Positions 1 to 10,559 of a DNA stretch of 64,000 bases are shown here, one piece after another (position 1 is the stretch's first letter; every line of letters begins with the position of its first letter). The notes below the pieces were generated by a model. The model had not been told where the DNA came from, ran no database searches, and saw only the letters and a program-made list of their open reading frames with translations. The DNA is taken from assembly GCF_001707755.1 (NCBI RefSeq), contig NZ_MBDL01000008.1, positions 434,001 to 498,000 on the forward strand, in the 5' to 3' direction. Source of the stretch: Acinetobacter celticus (GTDB taxonomy: Bacteria; Pseudomonadota; Gammaproteobacteria; Pseudomonadales; Moraxellaceae). A program made the translations under genes and the position numbers.

Positions 1-252
1 GCGAATATCTTTCGGATTAATGGTTAAAGGTCGATAAATCTCAACGCGATCTCCAACCAACAATACCTGTTGCAAATTTTGCAAACGGACACCAAAAATT
101 CCAACTTGAAGCGTTTCTGCTAAAGGAGTGAGTTGACTGATACCACTTTGTTCAATTGCATCTAATGCAGTCATACCAATTGTAAATGGCACGGCAATAT
201 GAAATTGTTGATCTACCCCTGCATAGGCCACCCAAACCTGAGCTTGCGTCAT
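1..252 (-). CDS. rnfH: RnfH-family protein, C-terminus cut by window edge
   Basis: I translated this directly from the window edge. The protein begins MTQAQVWVAYAGVDQQFHI and runs 84 codons without a stop to position 1. The ubiquitin-like RnfH fold (UPF0125, called RatB beside RatA) is suggested by the hydrophobic N-terminal strand, the 'F.IGMTALDAIEQSGI' helix and the 'VGIFGVRLQNLQQVLLVGDRVEIYRPL' type ending. The function of the family is unclear; it often sits beside a START-domain RatA protein, which would lie outside the window. Its ATG overlaps the stop of the upstream membrane protein as TAATG (250-254), so translation is probably coupled. The assignment is by recall of family sequence. 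Confidence 0.75.
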   Translation of the reverse strand, partial: MTQAQVWVAYAGVDQQFHIAVPFTIGMTALDAIEQSGISQLTPLAETLQVGIFGVRLQNLQQVLLVGDRVEIYRPLTINPKDIR

Positions 253-1334
253 TAGAACAATTTTCCAAGTACAGCAATCATTGCAAGCACAATCGCGACT
301 GGCAAGATCACACGTACAGCAATACGCCAAATGTTATAAAAAACTTCGTGACTAAAATTCATTGATTTACGTAGGTGACTAATTTTCATAATCCAACCTG
401 CAAAAACGGCATAAATGAGACAAATCACCAAGCCCCACAACACAAGCAGAATATTAAAAATCGGGCCGATTTGTGGAATTTCCCAAACCAATACAGCGAC
501 CAATAAAATAGCCCACTGTATTAGCACAGCCAATTGTCTTTGTTGTAACTGCTCGCGGGCCATATTTAACATGAACCCTGTTGCCATAACCGTCGCAAAA
601 ATTAAAGCATATGCAGAAATATTGGCTTTTACAGCAAAGAAGCCAAAAGCCACCACAGCTAAAAGTTGTGCAATCCAAATAGGTAAGGCCATTTTTGTAA
701 CGGAATCTTGTTGATTCAGCACAGCCAAGCTACTTTGCCAATAAAGGCCCAAGCCTAAACCACTGGCAACCAAAGCCAATACGGTTGCGCTTCCCCATTC
801 ACTAAACTCAAGCGGTGTAACTTTCCATTCAGATAATGCAGTTCCAGTGGTTTGGGCTAAAATTAAAGAGCCCAGTACCCCAACTGCGGTCAAAACCACA
901 GTATATTGGCGGGGAATAAAAGATACTGCAAAAGCCACCACAGCCAAAATAGCAAATACAATTGTGGGTGTAACGCTAGGAAGTACAGAAATATTCAAGA
1001 GATGTGCAGAATTTGAAAGCATTCCTCCGACCAGAAAAGGAATAAAAACAGCTCCGAACCAACCCGCCAAACGCCATTTAGAAGACGCATCTGCGTCTCG
1101 TGTCAAATTTGATAATGCTTGCAATGCTGTAGTTTTGGAGCGTTTTGCTAAAGCAATCTCTAAATAACACACAGGCAATGCTAAAATTAACATTGCGCCG
1201 AGCCAGAGTAGCCAAAAATCTAACTGGCGGTCAATTTGAATTCCCGTTATTGGTGCAAGTGTTGCGATTACAATAAACGATAAACAAAAAGCCATCAGAG
1301 GCGATAACCATTTTGGCATAGCATTGTCCTGCAT
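252..1334 (-). CDS. NSS/SNF-like multispanning membrane protein
   Basis: About 360 residues with around ten hydrophobic segments, so an inner-membrane protein. Faint features of the neurotransmitter:sodium symporter family can be seen: a 'LPVCYLEIALAKRS' segment like NSS helix 2, and a C-terminal 'NIWRIAVRVILPVAI' helix of the type that ends bacterial NSS proteins. The canonical N-terminal NSS signature around the first unwound helix is not present, and the protein is shorter than typical members (about 450 residues). The substrate is unknown. I chose the ATG at 1334 because AAGGA lies 7 bases before it; an upstream in-frame start at 1433 would add 33 residues without a good ribosome site. 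It overlaps the RnfH-like gene by one base. Confidence 0.5.
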   Translation of the reverse strand: MQDNAMPKWLSPLMAFCLSFIVIATLAPITGIQIDRQLDFWLLWLGAMLILALPVCYLEIALAKRSKTTALQALSNLTRDADASSKWRLAGWFGAVFIPFLVGGMLSNSAHLLNISVLPSVTPTIVFAILAVVAFAVSFIPRQYTVVLTAVGVLGSLILAQTTGTALSEWKVTPLEFSEWGSATVLALVASGLGLGLYWQSSLAVLNQQDSVTKMALPIWIAQLLAVVAFGFFAVKANISAYALIFATVMATGFMLNMAREQLQQRQLAVLIQWAILLVAVLVWEIPQIGPIFNILLVLWGLVICLIYAVFAGWIMKISHLRKSMNFSHEVFYNIWRIAVRVILPVAIVLAMIAVLGKLF

Positions 1335-1491
1335 GATGCATTCCTTTTTAAAATCTAGCGCTATTTTGCCTTGCTCAACGCTGAAAATCAAAAACAAAAA
1401 AGCAAACCACCATAACAGTGATTTGCTGCGCAAATTTATAAGAATATTTTAATTTTTTTATCTCGCTTAGTCTTATTTTATAAAGAAAAAC

Positions 1492-1947
1492 TTATGAGAA
1501 AAAACGGGCGAACCAATTTTTACCTGTTTTCTTTTCTTTCTCTTTAATAATCCCCATCATATTTTCTTTCACCGCGCCGACATAATCTGCATCATCGTGT
1601 TGAATATGATTAATAAGCCATTTTGAAAGCACTTCATGTAATTCAGATTCAATTGCATGACCCATTTCGAAACGGTCGCGATAAGATTCAATTTTCTTAA
1701 TAAATAAATCATGTACACGCTTATGCGGTACGCGATATTTATAACCTGCTTCCTCTTGAAGAGATTCTTCAAAAGTAAAATGTGACTGCGTATAATCAAT
1801 AATATTATCAAGAATCTGCTTAACACGATCACGTTCTAAATTCGCATTAATTCCATCAATTTCATTAATGTAATCCAGAATTCGTTTGTGTTGATCATCA
1901 ATCACATCGATACCCGTATTATATTCTGGAACCCATTGCATTTTCAT
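1492..1947 (-). CDS. Bacteriohemerythrin
   Basis: A single-domain hemerythrin of about 151 residues. It has the expected opening 'MQWVPEYNTGIDVIDDQHKR' type sequence (W...Y..GI..ID.QH), then 'HFTFEESL', 'H..RVH..F' and 'HIQHDDADYV', which supply the His/Glu/Asp ligands of a di-iron O2-binding site. It is cytosolic, without a signal peptide. In this family the roles are oxygen storage, delivery or sensing. The start at 1947 follows an AGGGG site at 6 bases; an upstream in-frame ATG at 1974 is less likely. It stands alone on the minus strand, with no fused chemotaxis or GGDEF domain, so a signalling role cannot be claimed. Confidence 0.88.
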   Translation of the reverse strand: MKMQWVPEYNTGIDVIDDQHKRILDYINEIDGINANLERDRVKQILDNIIDYTQSHFTFEESLQEEAGYKYRVPHKRVHDLFIKKIESYRDRFEMGHAIESELHEVLSKWLINHIQHDDADYVGAVKENMMGIIKEKEKKTGKNWFARFFS

Positions 1948-2223
1948 TACGACCCCTAACAATATAAAAGACATATCACTTTAAATGAATGATATAGACA
2001 ATTGAGCTAAATAAAAATGAAGTGAATTACTCGGGTTTAAGCAAAAATCTACATATTTGTTATATGCTGTTGTTTTAAATGTATAAAACAATTTAAACCA
2101 ACCATAAAGCTAAGATATTATTTAATCAATTCAATAATTTATAAATTGACCAAGAACACAATAGTTGCCTCAAAAGCTGAAAATATCAACTAAAAACCAA
2201 CCGCAACCATTACATGTTTCAAC

Positions 2224-3072
2224 TTAATATTGGTCAGCCTTCGTTATTCGTTTAAGTGAAGGATCATGTTTTTCTCGTTCTAAACGCGCCACTTGTGTCA
2301 ATCCTTGACGGATTGGACGACCATGCTGAAAAAGTATCATTTCGCCAGCTTGAAATGCCGTCCAAACTTCATTTTGAGTGAGCGGTTCTGTGGTAATCAC
2401 CGCGACACGATCTTCCGGCGTGGTCAACTCACTAAAGTCGACTTCTACATCTAGGTCAATTAACTGTGCAGGTTGAAATGGAAATTCGCGTACCAACCAA
2501 TGCAATTTAGTAATGGCATAGGCAAATAAAGCTTGACCATTCGACAAGCAAAAATTAAAAGTACCATGCTCCGCAATTTGCGGTGAAATTTCTAACAGAA
2601 CATCAAAAACTTGATCCAACGTGGGTTCTACGTACCCAAAGCGCTTTACCAACTGTTCCAGTAAATAACAAAAAGCCAATTCACTGTCGGTATTCCCTAC
2701 AGGTGTAAAACGCCCCACCAACTCAGGTTTAAAATTGTGTAAGTCACCATTGTGCGCAAAAATCCACTGACGTCCCCACAGTTCACGACTAAAAGGATGT
2801 GAGTTTTCCAGATTGATTTTACCCTGTGTTGCTTTACGAATATGTGCGATAACATTACGTGATTTGATCGGATAATTACGAATAAATTCTGCAATTGGTG
2901 ATTCAACTGCTGATTGATTATCGGCAAACAAACGGCAGGCTTTATCTTCAAAAAACGCAATACCAAAACCATCACAGTGATCTGAGGTAATTCCTGCTCG
3001 CTGTGAAAAGCCTCGGAAAGAAAAGGTAATATCCGTAGGTGTCGCGCAATTCATTCCAAGCAACTGGCACAT
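2224..3072 (-). CDS. Class II glutamine amidotransferase, YafJ type
   Basis: 282 residues starting MCQLLGMNC, so removal of Met exposes Cys2 as the N-terminal nucleophile of class II (Ntn) glutamine amidotransferases. Other family marks are 'FRGFSQRAG', 'HCDGFGIAFF', 'SRNVIAHIRKATQG' (glutamine-site Arg), 'NSHPF' and 'WIFAHNGDL' (oxyanion NG). There is no synthase domain, which is typical of the stand-alone YafJ/DUF group, so the acceptor of the released ammonia is unknown. It is followed on the same strand by the hemerythrin gene after about 275 bases and is probably transcribed separately from argB, from which it is parted by a terminator and a 0.4-kb gap. Confidence 0.85.
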   Translation of the reverse strand: MCQLLGMNCATPTDITFSFRGFSQRAGITSDHCDGFGIAFFEDKACRLFADNQSAVESPIAEFIRNYPIKSRNVIAHIRKATQGKINLENSHPFSRELWGRQWIFAHNGDLHNFKPELVGRFTPVGNTDSELAFCYLLEQLVKRFGYVEPTLDQVFDVLLEISPQIAEHGTFNFCLSNGQALFAYAITKLHWLVREFPFQPAQLIDLDVEVDFSELTTPEDRVAVITTEPLTQNEVWTAFQAGEMILFQHGRPIRQGLTQVARLEREKHDPSLKRITKADQY

Positions 3073-3453
3073 AACTCATCATCTTTTTTTAATCGGCATC
3101 AAAGCTATTCTGCATGACTCCTTCCACCATTTCAAACGGGAAAATCAGCGTTTCTTATGATTTTTAACAAATTGGCACGGTTTTTTTTCTGCAAAATAAA
3201 TTTTTTCGTCCGTTAGCTCATTTCTAAATACACAGCAAACAACTTGGAGATACGCTCATCTTACTGAAAATGATATTGCAGATAAGGCCGTTCAAATGCT
3301 TGCTGAGACTATATAGGGTAGCTAGAGCGCTGTAGGAAGGTATTGCATTGTATTGATGCCTATATAAGCTCATGCTTCATTACCTTGCATGCGAATAAAC
3401 AATGTCGATGACATTTGAATGACGTTTGGCTCATCTATATAGAATTTAAGGCA
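3073..3453. other. Intergenic region with recombinase remnant
   Basis: No intact gene here. The stretch must contain the promoter of the amidotransferase gene at its left end. The middle holds a plus-strand fragment of a tyrosine recombinase (listed separately). I saw no insertion-sequence ends or flanking direct repeats. Confidence 0.6.
3200..3316 (+). pseudogene. Fragment of tyrosine recombinase (phage-type integrase) C-terminus
   Basis: Between an in-frame TAA ending at 3199 and a TAG ending at 3316, the plus strand reads about 38 codons. They include 'SVSSFLNTQQTTWRYAHLT' followed by 'ENDIADKAVQMLAETI' and the stop. The 'QTT.RYAHL' block is the hallmark of the catalytic-Tyr region at the C-terminus of phage-type integrases, where it normally follows LGH. 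The LGH histidine is missing here and nothing upstream encodes the rest of the enzyme, so this is a decayed remnant, not a gene. It implies that an integrated element once ended here. The identification is by motif only. Confidence 0.6.
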
Positions 3454-3485
3454 TAAAAAAAGCCCCATTATGATGAGGCTTTTTT
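3454..3485. terminator. Terminator after argB
   Basis: Inverted repeat flanked by an A-run and a T-run: AAAAAAGCC on the left and GGCTTTTTT on the right, with a partly paired CAT/ATG core. It lies 20 bases beyond the argB stop and looks usable from both strands. Confidence 0.75.
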
Positions 3486-3505
3486 AAAATATAGACTGTC
3501 TTTAA

Positions 3506-5846
<2,341 letters not shown>

Positions 5847-6476
5847 AATGCATTCTTCTAGTCATCAATTTTGCAAAGCTCTTATAATTTAAACTACCAA
5901 TAATCATTAAATTATATTTTACCTTTTTAGATGTGTCTTTTTATATCATTTTTGTTTAAGAATCAATTAAAAAAAACTAAACAACGAGGTAATAAAAATT
6001 AAATTTTTTTTTATAAATTGATTTAAATATCTTCAACTTATTCTGCTTTTTGTTAAAAAAATACGACTTTTATTTCAAAAAAATTGACAAAGACTACGCT
6101 AGCAACTGAATAAAAAAACAACATAAGATCATTAAACTATTTTAGTATTCATTCTTATACTCACACTTAAAATAAAAAAATCAAAAACACCCTATTCAAC
6201 ACAAAAAATATAATCCTTACACATTTTTTAAATTAATAAAATTTATTTTAAAAAATCCAACCTTTATCTTAAAAATTCAACATGATGCTTATTTTTATTT
6301 GCCAATATTTATCTACTTTTATTAATATTCACAATATAAAATCCAATGCATTAAGTTCTATGAACCTTATGACCTATTCATTTCATCAACACTTTTAATC
6401 TCATCAATATATTAAGGCAATCAGTTGTATTAGGCTAAAAATGGTATACCAAAATAAATTTCATTCACTGCATAGC
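5847..6476. other. AT-rich non-coding stretch between algC and helicase gene
   Basis: About 630 bases with GC of only about one fifth by eye, with many A and T runs. No ORF, tRNA or convincing hairpin with a T-run was seen. It must hold the algC promoter at its left part. Its composition is clearly poorer in GC than the flanking genes, which fits inserted or decayed foreign DNA. Confidence 0.6.
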
Positions 6477-8597
6477 TTAATCAATGAGCCTGAGTTTTTT
6501 TAAGCGAGAACGAATACCGCCCTCTTTACGCTGATGCCGTTGTGCAATGTCTTTAATAGACAGTTTTTCTTCCATAAAAGCATCAATTAATTTTACTTCT
6601 TCATCTTCAGACCACTTTTGACCAGTCATTGCATCCGTACTTATGTCAATTTCATCATGAGCTGTGAGTACTTCCAGACTAGTTGTTTCTACAACAATAT
6701 TATTAGATACTTTATTTTCACTCGATTGAATTGTAGCTCTTTGCTGTATCTCTTTGATATCAGATAAAAAACCCGTATTTTCACAACCTAGAATAAATAA
6801 TTTATTTTGCGCACGCGTCATGCCAACATAAGCCAGTTTACGTTCAGAATCTATGTCACGGTTTTCGCCTATACGTGGCATATAATCTAAACCAATAAAA
6901 AACACATGTGGAAATTCCAATCCTTTGGATGACTCTACATTCATAATTTTAATAGAATTTTTCTGTAAATTAAGCGCTTTTTTATCTGTACTACTAAAAA
7001 TTAAATCCAATTCAACATCAGGGCAATATAGAGCTATCTTTTCCTTCAGCTCTGTAATAAAAATATCGTATTGCGCCGACTTTGCTTGTAAAACGGCAAT
7101 ATCACTTGCTAGCACACTCGATTTTATTAATTGGCGAATTTTACGCGCAATTAAGTCCGCTAAATGACGCACGTCATTTTCATGATAAATACTTGGATAT
7201 TCACCCGTTTTACACTCTCCCGTGTCTGGGTCTAAAACCCGATCATATTCATCATGATTTTGTAAACTGTCTAATAATTTGGGATTTAAAAACTCTTTGG
7301 CAATATCTAAAATTTCTTTGGTATTTCGATAACACTTTAATAATTCAACAGGTTTTTTTCCCTGAACCTGTAATCCTACTGAACGCCAACTTGGTTTTTT
7401 ACGATTAAAAATATTCTGTGCAGGGTCATAGCAAAATAAAATATGATTGGTTTCTGCTTTAACCAACTTAGACAAACCAATGATCCACTCTTGCGCGAAG
7501 TCTTGCCCTTCATCAATTAAAATTGCATCATACTTATCTGACTCTGCCACATTATCTAGGGCCAAATAATCATTTAAAATATCACCAACACGGCTATTAT
7601 AATCTGCCTGTTTTTCATTATTTAGCATAAACAATTTGGCATTGGTTACACTTTTAACCAAACTATGAAAATTACGAACTTCAATTTTTTCATTAAAATC
7701 ATCACCAAACATTTGACTTAAATGGTTACACAACGAATTGTTATAACAAACCACCAATATTTTATAGTCTGGATAAATGGTTTTTAAATATTTGGCACGA
7801 CAAGCTAAAACCAAAGTTTTACCACTACCAGCAACACCTTTTAAAATTCGGTGTCCATCGCCAATATTTTTAGCAATTGATTCTTGCGATAAATCTAAAG
7901 CTTTTACTGCCTGTGGTTCTACACTAAATAATTCATCTTGCGTGAACTCATTTACCCGAATTTCGGGAAAAATCATATAGCGTAAAAACTTCTCTTCTGC
8001 ATAGCTTAATTTTTCAAATGGGAACGCTACATCTTTAAATGCTTGAATTAACTTTTGCTTAAAGGTTTTATTTTCAGCCACAAAACGTAAATCATCTTTA
8101 AAAATGGTTTTATGTGCTGTGCTAATTGAAGGTAAGGTTAAGCCAATAGAATCTGCTTCTTCTTGTTTTAATTCGGTATAAATAACACAACTACTGATTG
8201 GAAATTTTACATTTCCCTTATATGCCCCACCCGTTTGTAAAAAAATAGCTGACTTTTTAAACTCATTTAAAATACTCAACATGCATTTTCGCACTTGAGA
8301 TTCTGGATTCTTTACAGCAACAATCTTATGATCATTTTTGTTATAAAAACGACCTGTAAAAGTTTCTGGGTTCAATGTTTCAAAACGGTCTTTTGACCAA
8401 TCTTTAACTTCAACCACCAATAGACCGTGTTCAGGCAACCAAATAATAAAGTCGGTATACCGATTTAATGCCTTCGGCTCATGCCAAATAATGGCATTTT
8501 CGGATTGGAAAACATACTCTAATAATTGGTAGACCTTTCTTTCCCCACTGCTTGCCGATTTTAATTGTTGTATGCTTTGGGGAATTAATTCAGCCAC
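6477..8597 (-). CDS. NERD nuclease / UvrD-like helicase with SANT/HTH-like C-terminus
   Basis: 706 residues in three parts. Residues about 17-130 form a NERD domain with a PD-(D/E)XK pattern: E19 in 'SSGERKVY', D49 in 'YTDFIIW', and E63-V-K65. Residues about 235-620 are a superfamily 1 helicase: Walker A 'GVAGSGKT' (254-261), Walker B 'AILIDEGQDF' (358-367) and motif VI 'AYVGMTRAQNKL'. The last 50 residues ('GQKWSEDEEVKLIDAFM..', then 'IAQRHQRKEGGIRSRLKKL') resemble a SANT/Myb-like or HTH DNA-binding module. Role inferred: DNA processing, possibly defence or repair. It starts with GTG and has a weak ribosome site; no in-frame ATG lies near. The gene stands alone beside AT-rich DNA, suggesting transfer. 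Confidence 0.85.
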   Translation of the reverse strand: MAELIPQSIQQLKSASSGERKVYQLLEYVFQSENAIIWHEPKALNRYTDFIIWLPEHGLLVVEVKDWSKDRFETLNPETFTGRFYNKNDHKIVAVKNPESQVRKCMLSILNEFKKSAIFLQTGGAYKGNVKFPISSCVIYTELKQEEADSIGLTLPSISTAHKTIFKDDLRFVAENKTFKQKLIQAFKDVAFPFEKLSYAEEKFLRYMIFPEIRVNEFTQDELFSVEPQAVKALDLSQESIAKNIGDGHRILKGVAGSGKTLVLACRAKYLKTIYPDYKILVVCYNNSLCNHLSQMFGDDFNEKIEVRNFHSLVKSVTNAKLFMLNNEKQADYNSRVGDILNDYLALDNVAESDKYDAILIDEGQDFAQEWIIGLSKLVKAETNHILFCYDPAQNIFNRKKPSWRSVGLQVQGKKPVELLKCYRNTKEILDIAKEFLNPKLLDSLQNHDEYDRVLDPDTGECKTGEYPSIYHENDVRHLADLIARKIRQLIKSSVLASDIAVLQAKSAQYDIFITELKEKIALYCPDVELDLIFSSTDKKALNLQKNSIKIMNVESSKGLEFPHVFFIGLDYMPRIGENRDIDSERKLAYVGMTRAQNKLFILGCENTGFLSDIKEIQQRATIQSSENKVSNNIVVETTSLEVLTAHDEIDISTDAMTGQKWSEDEEVKLIDAFMEEKLSIKDIAQRHQRKEGGIRSRLKKLRLID

Positions 8598-8913
8598 GCT
8601 TATATACTCAAGTCATAATTAATTGATAAACCAAGCAAATTATATATAAGAATGTCTAATAGTCCACAGTATTACATTATATATTAATTAATTTTTCAAA
8701 GAATTAGCCTTATTGTGAGCAAATTACACATTCGTTCATAGATAAAATACCTGATATAAACACACAAAAACTCATGGCTCTATTTGGTCATAAAATATCT
8801 TGTAGCAATTCAATAACTATTTACCTAGTCAAATACTGATTATTTTATTCCGAAAATATTGTCTCAATTTTTATGCAGATACTCATGTTTTAAACTAAAA
8901 TTTCGATGCTTAT
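8598..8913. other. Intergenic region, no gene seen
   Basis: About 316 bases, AT-rich, between the start of the helicase gene and the end of def. Both genes are on the minus strand, so the helicase promoter should be here. No strong hairpin, ORF or repeat was found. Confidence 0.5.
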
Positions 8914-9393
8914 TTAAAGCCTATCTACAAATAAAATACCATTTAAATGATCGACTTCATGTTGCACGATGCGCGCTGGAAATCCGCTCAAGGTGAGCTC
9001 CATCATAGCGCCGACTAAAGTAAAATAACGGACTCGAATTGTGTCTGCTCTGGCGACTTGACCACGTTCACCTTCTACGCTTAAACAGCCTTCTTCACCT
9101 AAAAGCACCTGTTCTGACATTTCTAAAATTTCTGGGTTAAGCATCACCACTGCATCCATTTCAGGTGCGTCTGGGTAACGTAAATTAGGCCGAGAAGCCA
9201 CAATAATCACGCGTTTCGAAACATAAACCTGTGGTGCCGCAATGCCGACACCACTTTTTATCTGCATGGTGGCATGCATCGATTGCGCCAGTTCATGTAA
9301 CCACGTACTGTTAAATTCAGTCTCTAACACAGGTGAAGCAATGCACTTTAAAATTGCTTCTCCACGCTGTGCAACTGCTAAAATTGTACTCAT
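8914..9393 (-). CDS. def: Peptide deformylase
   Basis: 159 residues with all three deformylase motifs: 'GVGIAAPQV' (GxGxAAPQ), 'EEGCLSV' (EGCLS, metal Cys) and 'QHEVDHLNG' (HExxH, two metal His and the catalytic Glu). It removes the N-formyl group from nascent proteins in the cytosol. It stands alone, not beside fmt, so it is probably a second deformylase in the genome; that is an inference from the gene context. GGAG lies about 10 bases before the ATG. The family usually has 165-180 residues, so this copy is slightly short but complete in motifs. Confidence 0.92.
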   Translation of the reverse strand: MSTILAVAQRGEAILKCIASPVLETEFNSTWLHELAQSMHATMQIKSGVGIAAPQVYVSKRVIIVASRPNLRYPDAPEMDAVVMLNPEILEMSEQVLLGEEGCLSVEGERGQVARADTIRVRYFTLVGAMMELTLSGFPARIVQHEVDHLNGILFVDRL

Positions 9394-9539
9394 TCCTTAC
9401 CATCTCCAATACAGTGAAATATTTAAAAGCTACTCTTAGGCTTATGTTTAGAAAAATTTATCACGTTTTAATCATAGCTTAAGCTTTGGGCTGTAGAACA
9501 GCGAACACTATTCATTATTAAATATAAAAGACATGAACT

Positions 9540-10109
9540 ATGTTTGATTGGTCTGCCCTATTGCAACATTATGGCTATTTGGCTGTATTTGTCGGTGCCT
9601 TCTTTGAAGGTGAAACTGTACTGCTTTTGGGTGCTTATGCTGTTCAACAACACCTTTTCAGTTTTTGGACTTTAATTGCTGTCGCAATGGTTGGCGGATT
9701 TTTGGGTGACCAAATGTATTATTATTTGGGTAAAAAATATGGCTATAGCTTTATAAAAAATCGCCCGAAATTAAATCAAAAATTTCAGCGTGCAAGCCAA
9801 CTTATTTTACGTTATCCCACTTTAACCATTTTACTCATGCGCTTTTTATGGGGCTTAAGAACTATTATTCCAATGAGTTTCGGAATTGTGCATTATCCTG
9901 CGGTGCGTTATTTCCTCATGAATTTAATTGCGAGTTTTATTTGGGCCTTTGTTGTGGTCAGTGTAGGCTTGCAAATTAGTCACTGGCTACATGTCTTTTG
10001 GCATCTGCTCCTCCCACATCAACATAAAATTGTGATTACTGTCGCGGTGATTATCTGTATTGTTTTTACCCGAATGATGTATGGCCGAATAATTAAATTA
10101 CAGAAATAA
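9540..10109 (+). CDS. DedA-family membrane protein
   Basis: 189 residues with several hydrophobic helices and the VTT/DedA marks: 'FVGAFFEGETVLLLGAYA' near the N-terminus, 'GGFLGDQMYYYLGKKYG', 'RFLWGLRTIIPMSFG' and a terminal helix pair. Family members act in the inner membrane in lipid (undecaprenyl phosphate or phospholipid) scrambling and in resistance to cationic compounds. The start at 9540 has no strong Shine-Dalgarno sequence, but the alternative upstream ATG at 9534 is out of frame. It is divergent from def, with 146 bases between them holding both promoters. Confidence 0.88.
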   Translation: MFDWSALLQHYGYLAVFVGAFFEGETVLLLGAYAVQQHLFSFWTLIAVAMVGGFLGDQMYYYLGKKYGYSFIKNRPKLNQKFQRASQLILRYPTLTILLMRFLWGLRTIIPMSFGIVHYPAVRYFLMNLIASFIWAFVVVSVGLQISHWLHVFWHLLLPHQHKIVITVAVIICIVFTRMMYGRIIKLQK

Positions 10110-10192
10110 AAAGTATTCACTTAATGAGAAAAAATTAAGTCTGGCTTCATCTATTTTAACTATAAATATTTTACTGACTTTGGAATGCAATC

Positions 10193-10396
10193 ATGAATAC
10201 TGTGCCAGTATTGCTTGGCGTCGTTTTTAGCTCAATTGGCTTGGGCTATTTTATTTATGGTAAAAAACAACAACAAACCATGCCACTTATTTGTGGAATT
10301 GCACTAATGATTTACCCCTATTTTATTGAAAATACAGTTGTTTTAATATTAATTGGAATTATTCTCTGTATTTCACCCCAATTTATTCGCTTATAA
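10193..10396 (+). CDS. Small two-helix membrane protein
   Basis: 67 residues, almost all hydrophobic: 'PVLLGVVFSSIGLGYFIYG', a short basic turn 'KKQQQ', then a second and third hydrophobic stretch. GGAA lies about 6 bases before the ATG. It follows the DedA gene by 83 bases on the same strand and may be in its transcript. Similar small proteins are, from memory, annotated in Acinetobacter as 'amino acid transport protein', but nothing in the sequence shows transport. The function is unknown. Confidence 0.7.
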   Translation: MNTVPVLLGVVFSSIGLGYFIYGKKQQQTMPLICGIALMIYPYFIENTVVLILIGIILCISPQFIRL

Positions 10397-10559
10397 TACG
10401 GCCTATTAAAAGCCAATATCTTATAAATAATATAAATTTAGTTAAATCATAATAGAAAGTTATTAATATATAAATAAAGATTGATTATTCAACCAATTTT
10501 CAGATCATTAAACTAAACTAAGCTCTAATTAATTTCCGCTTTGTTTATGGAATATCTGC

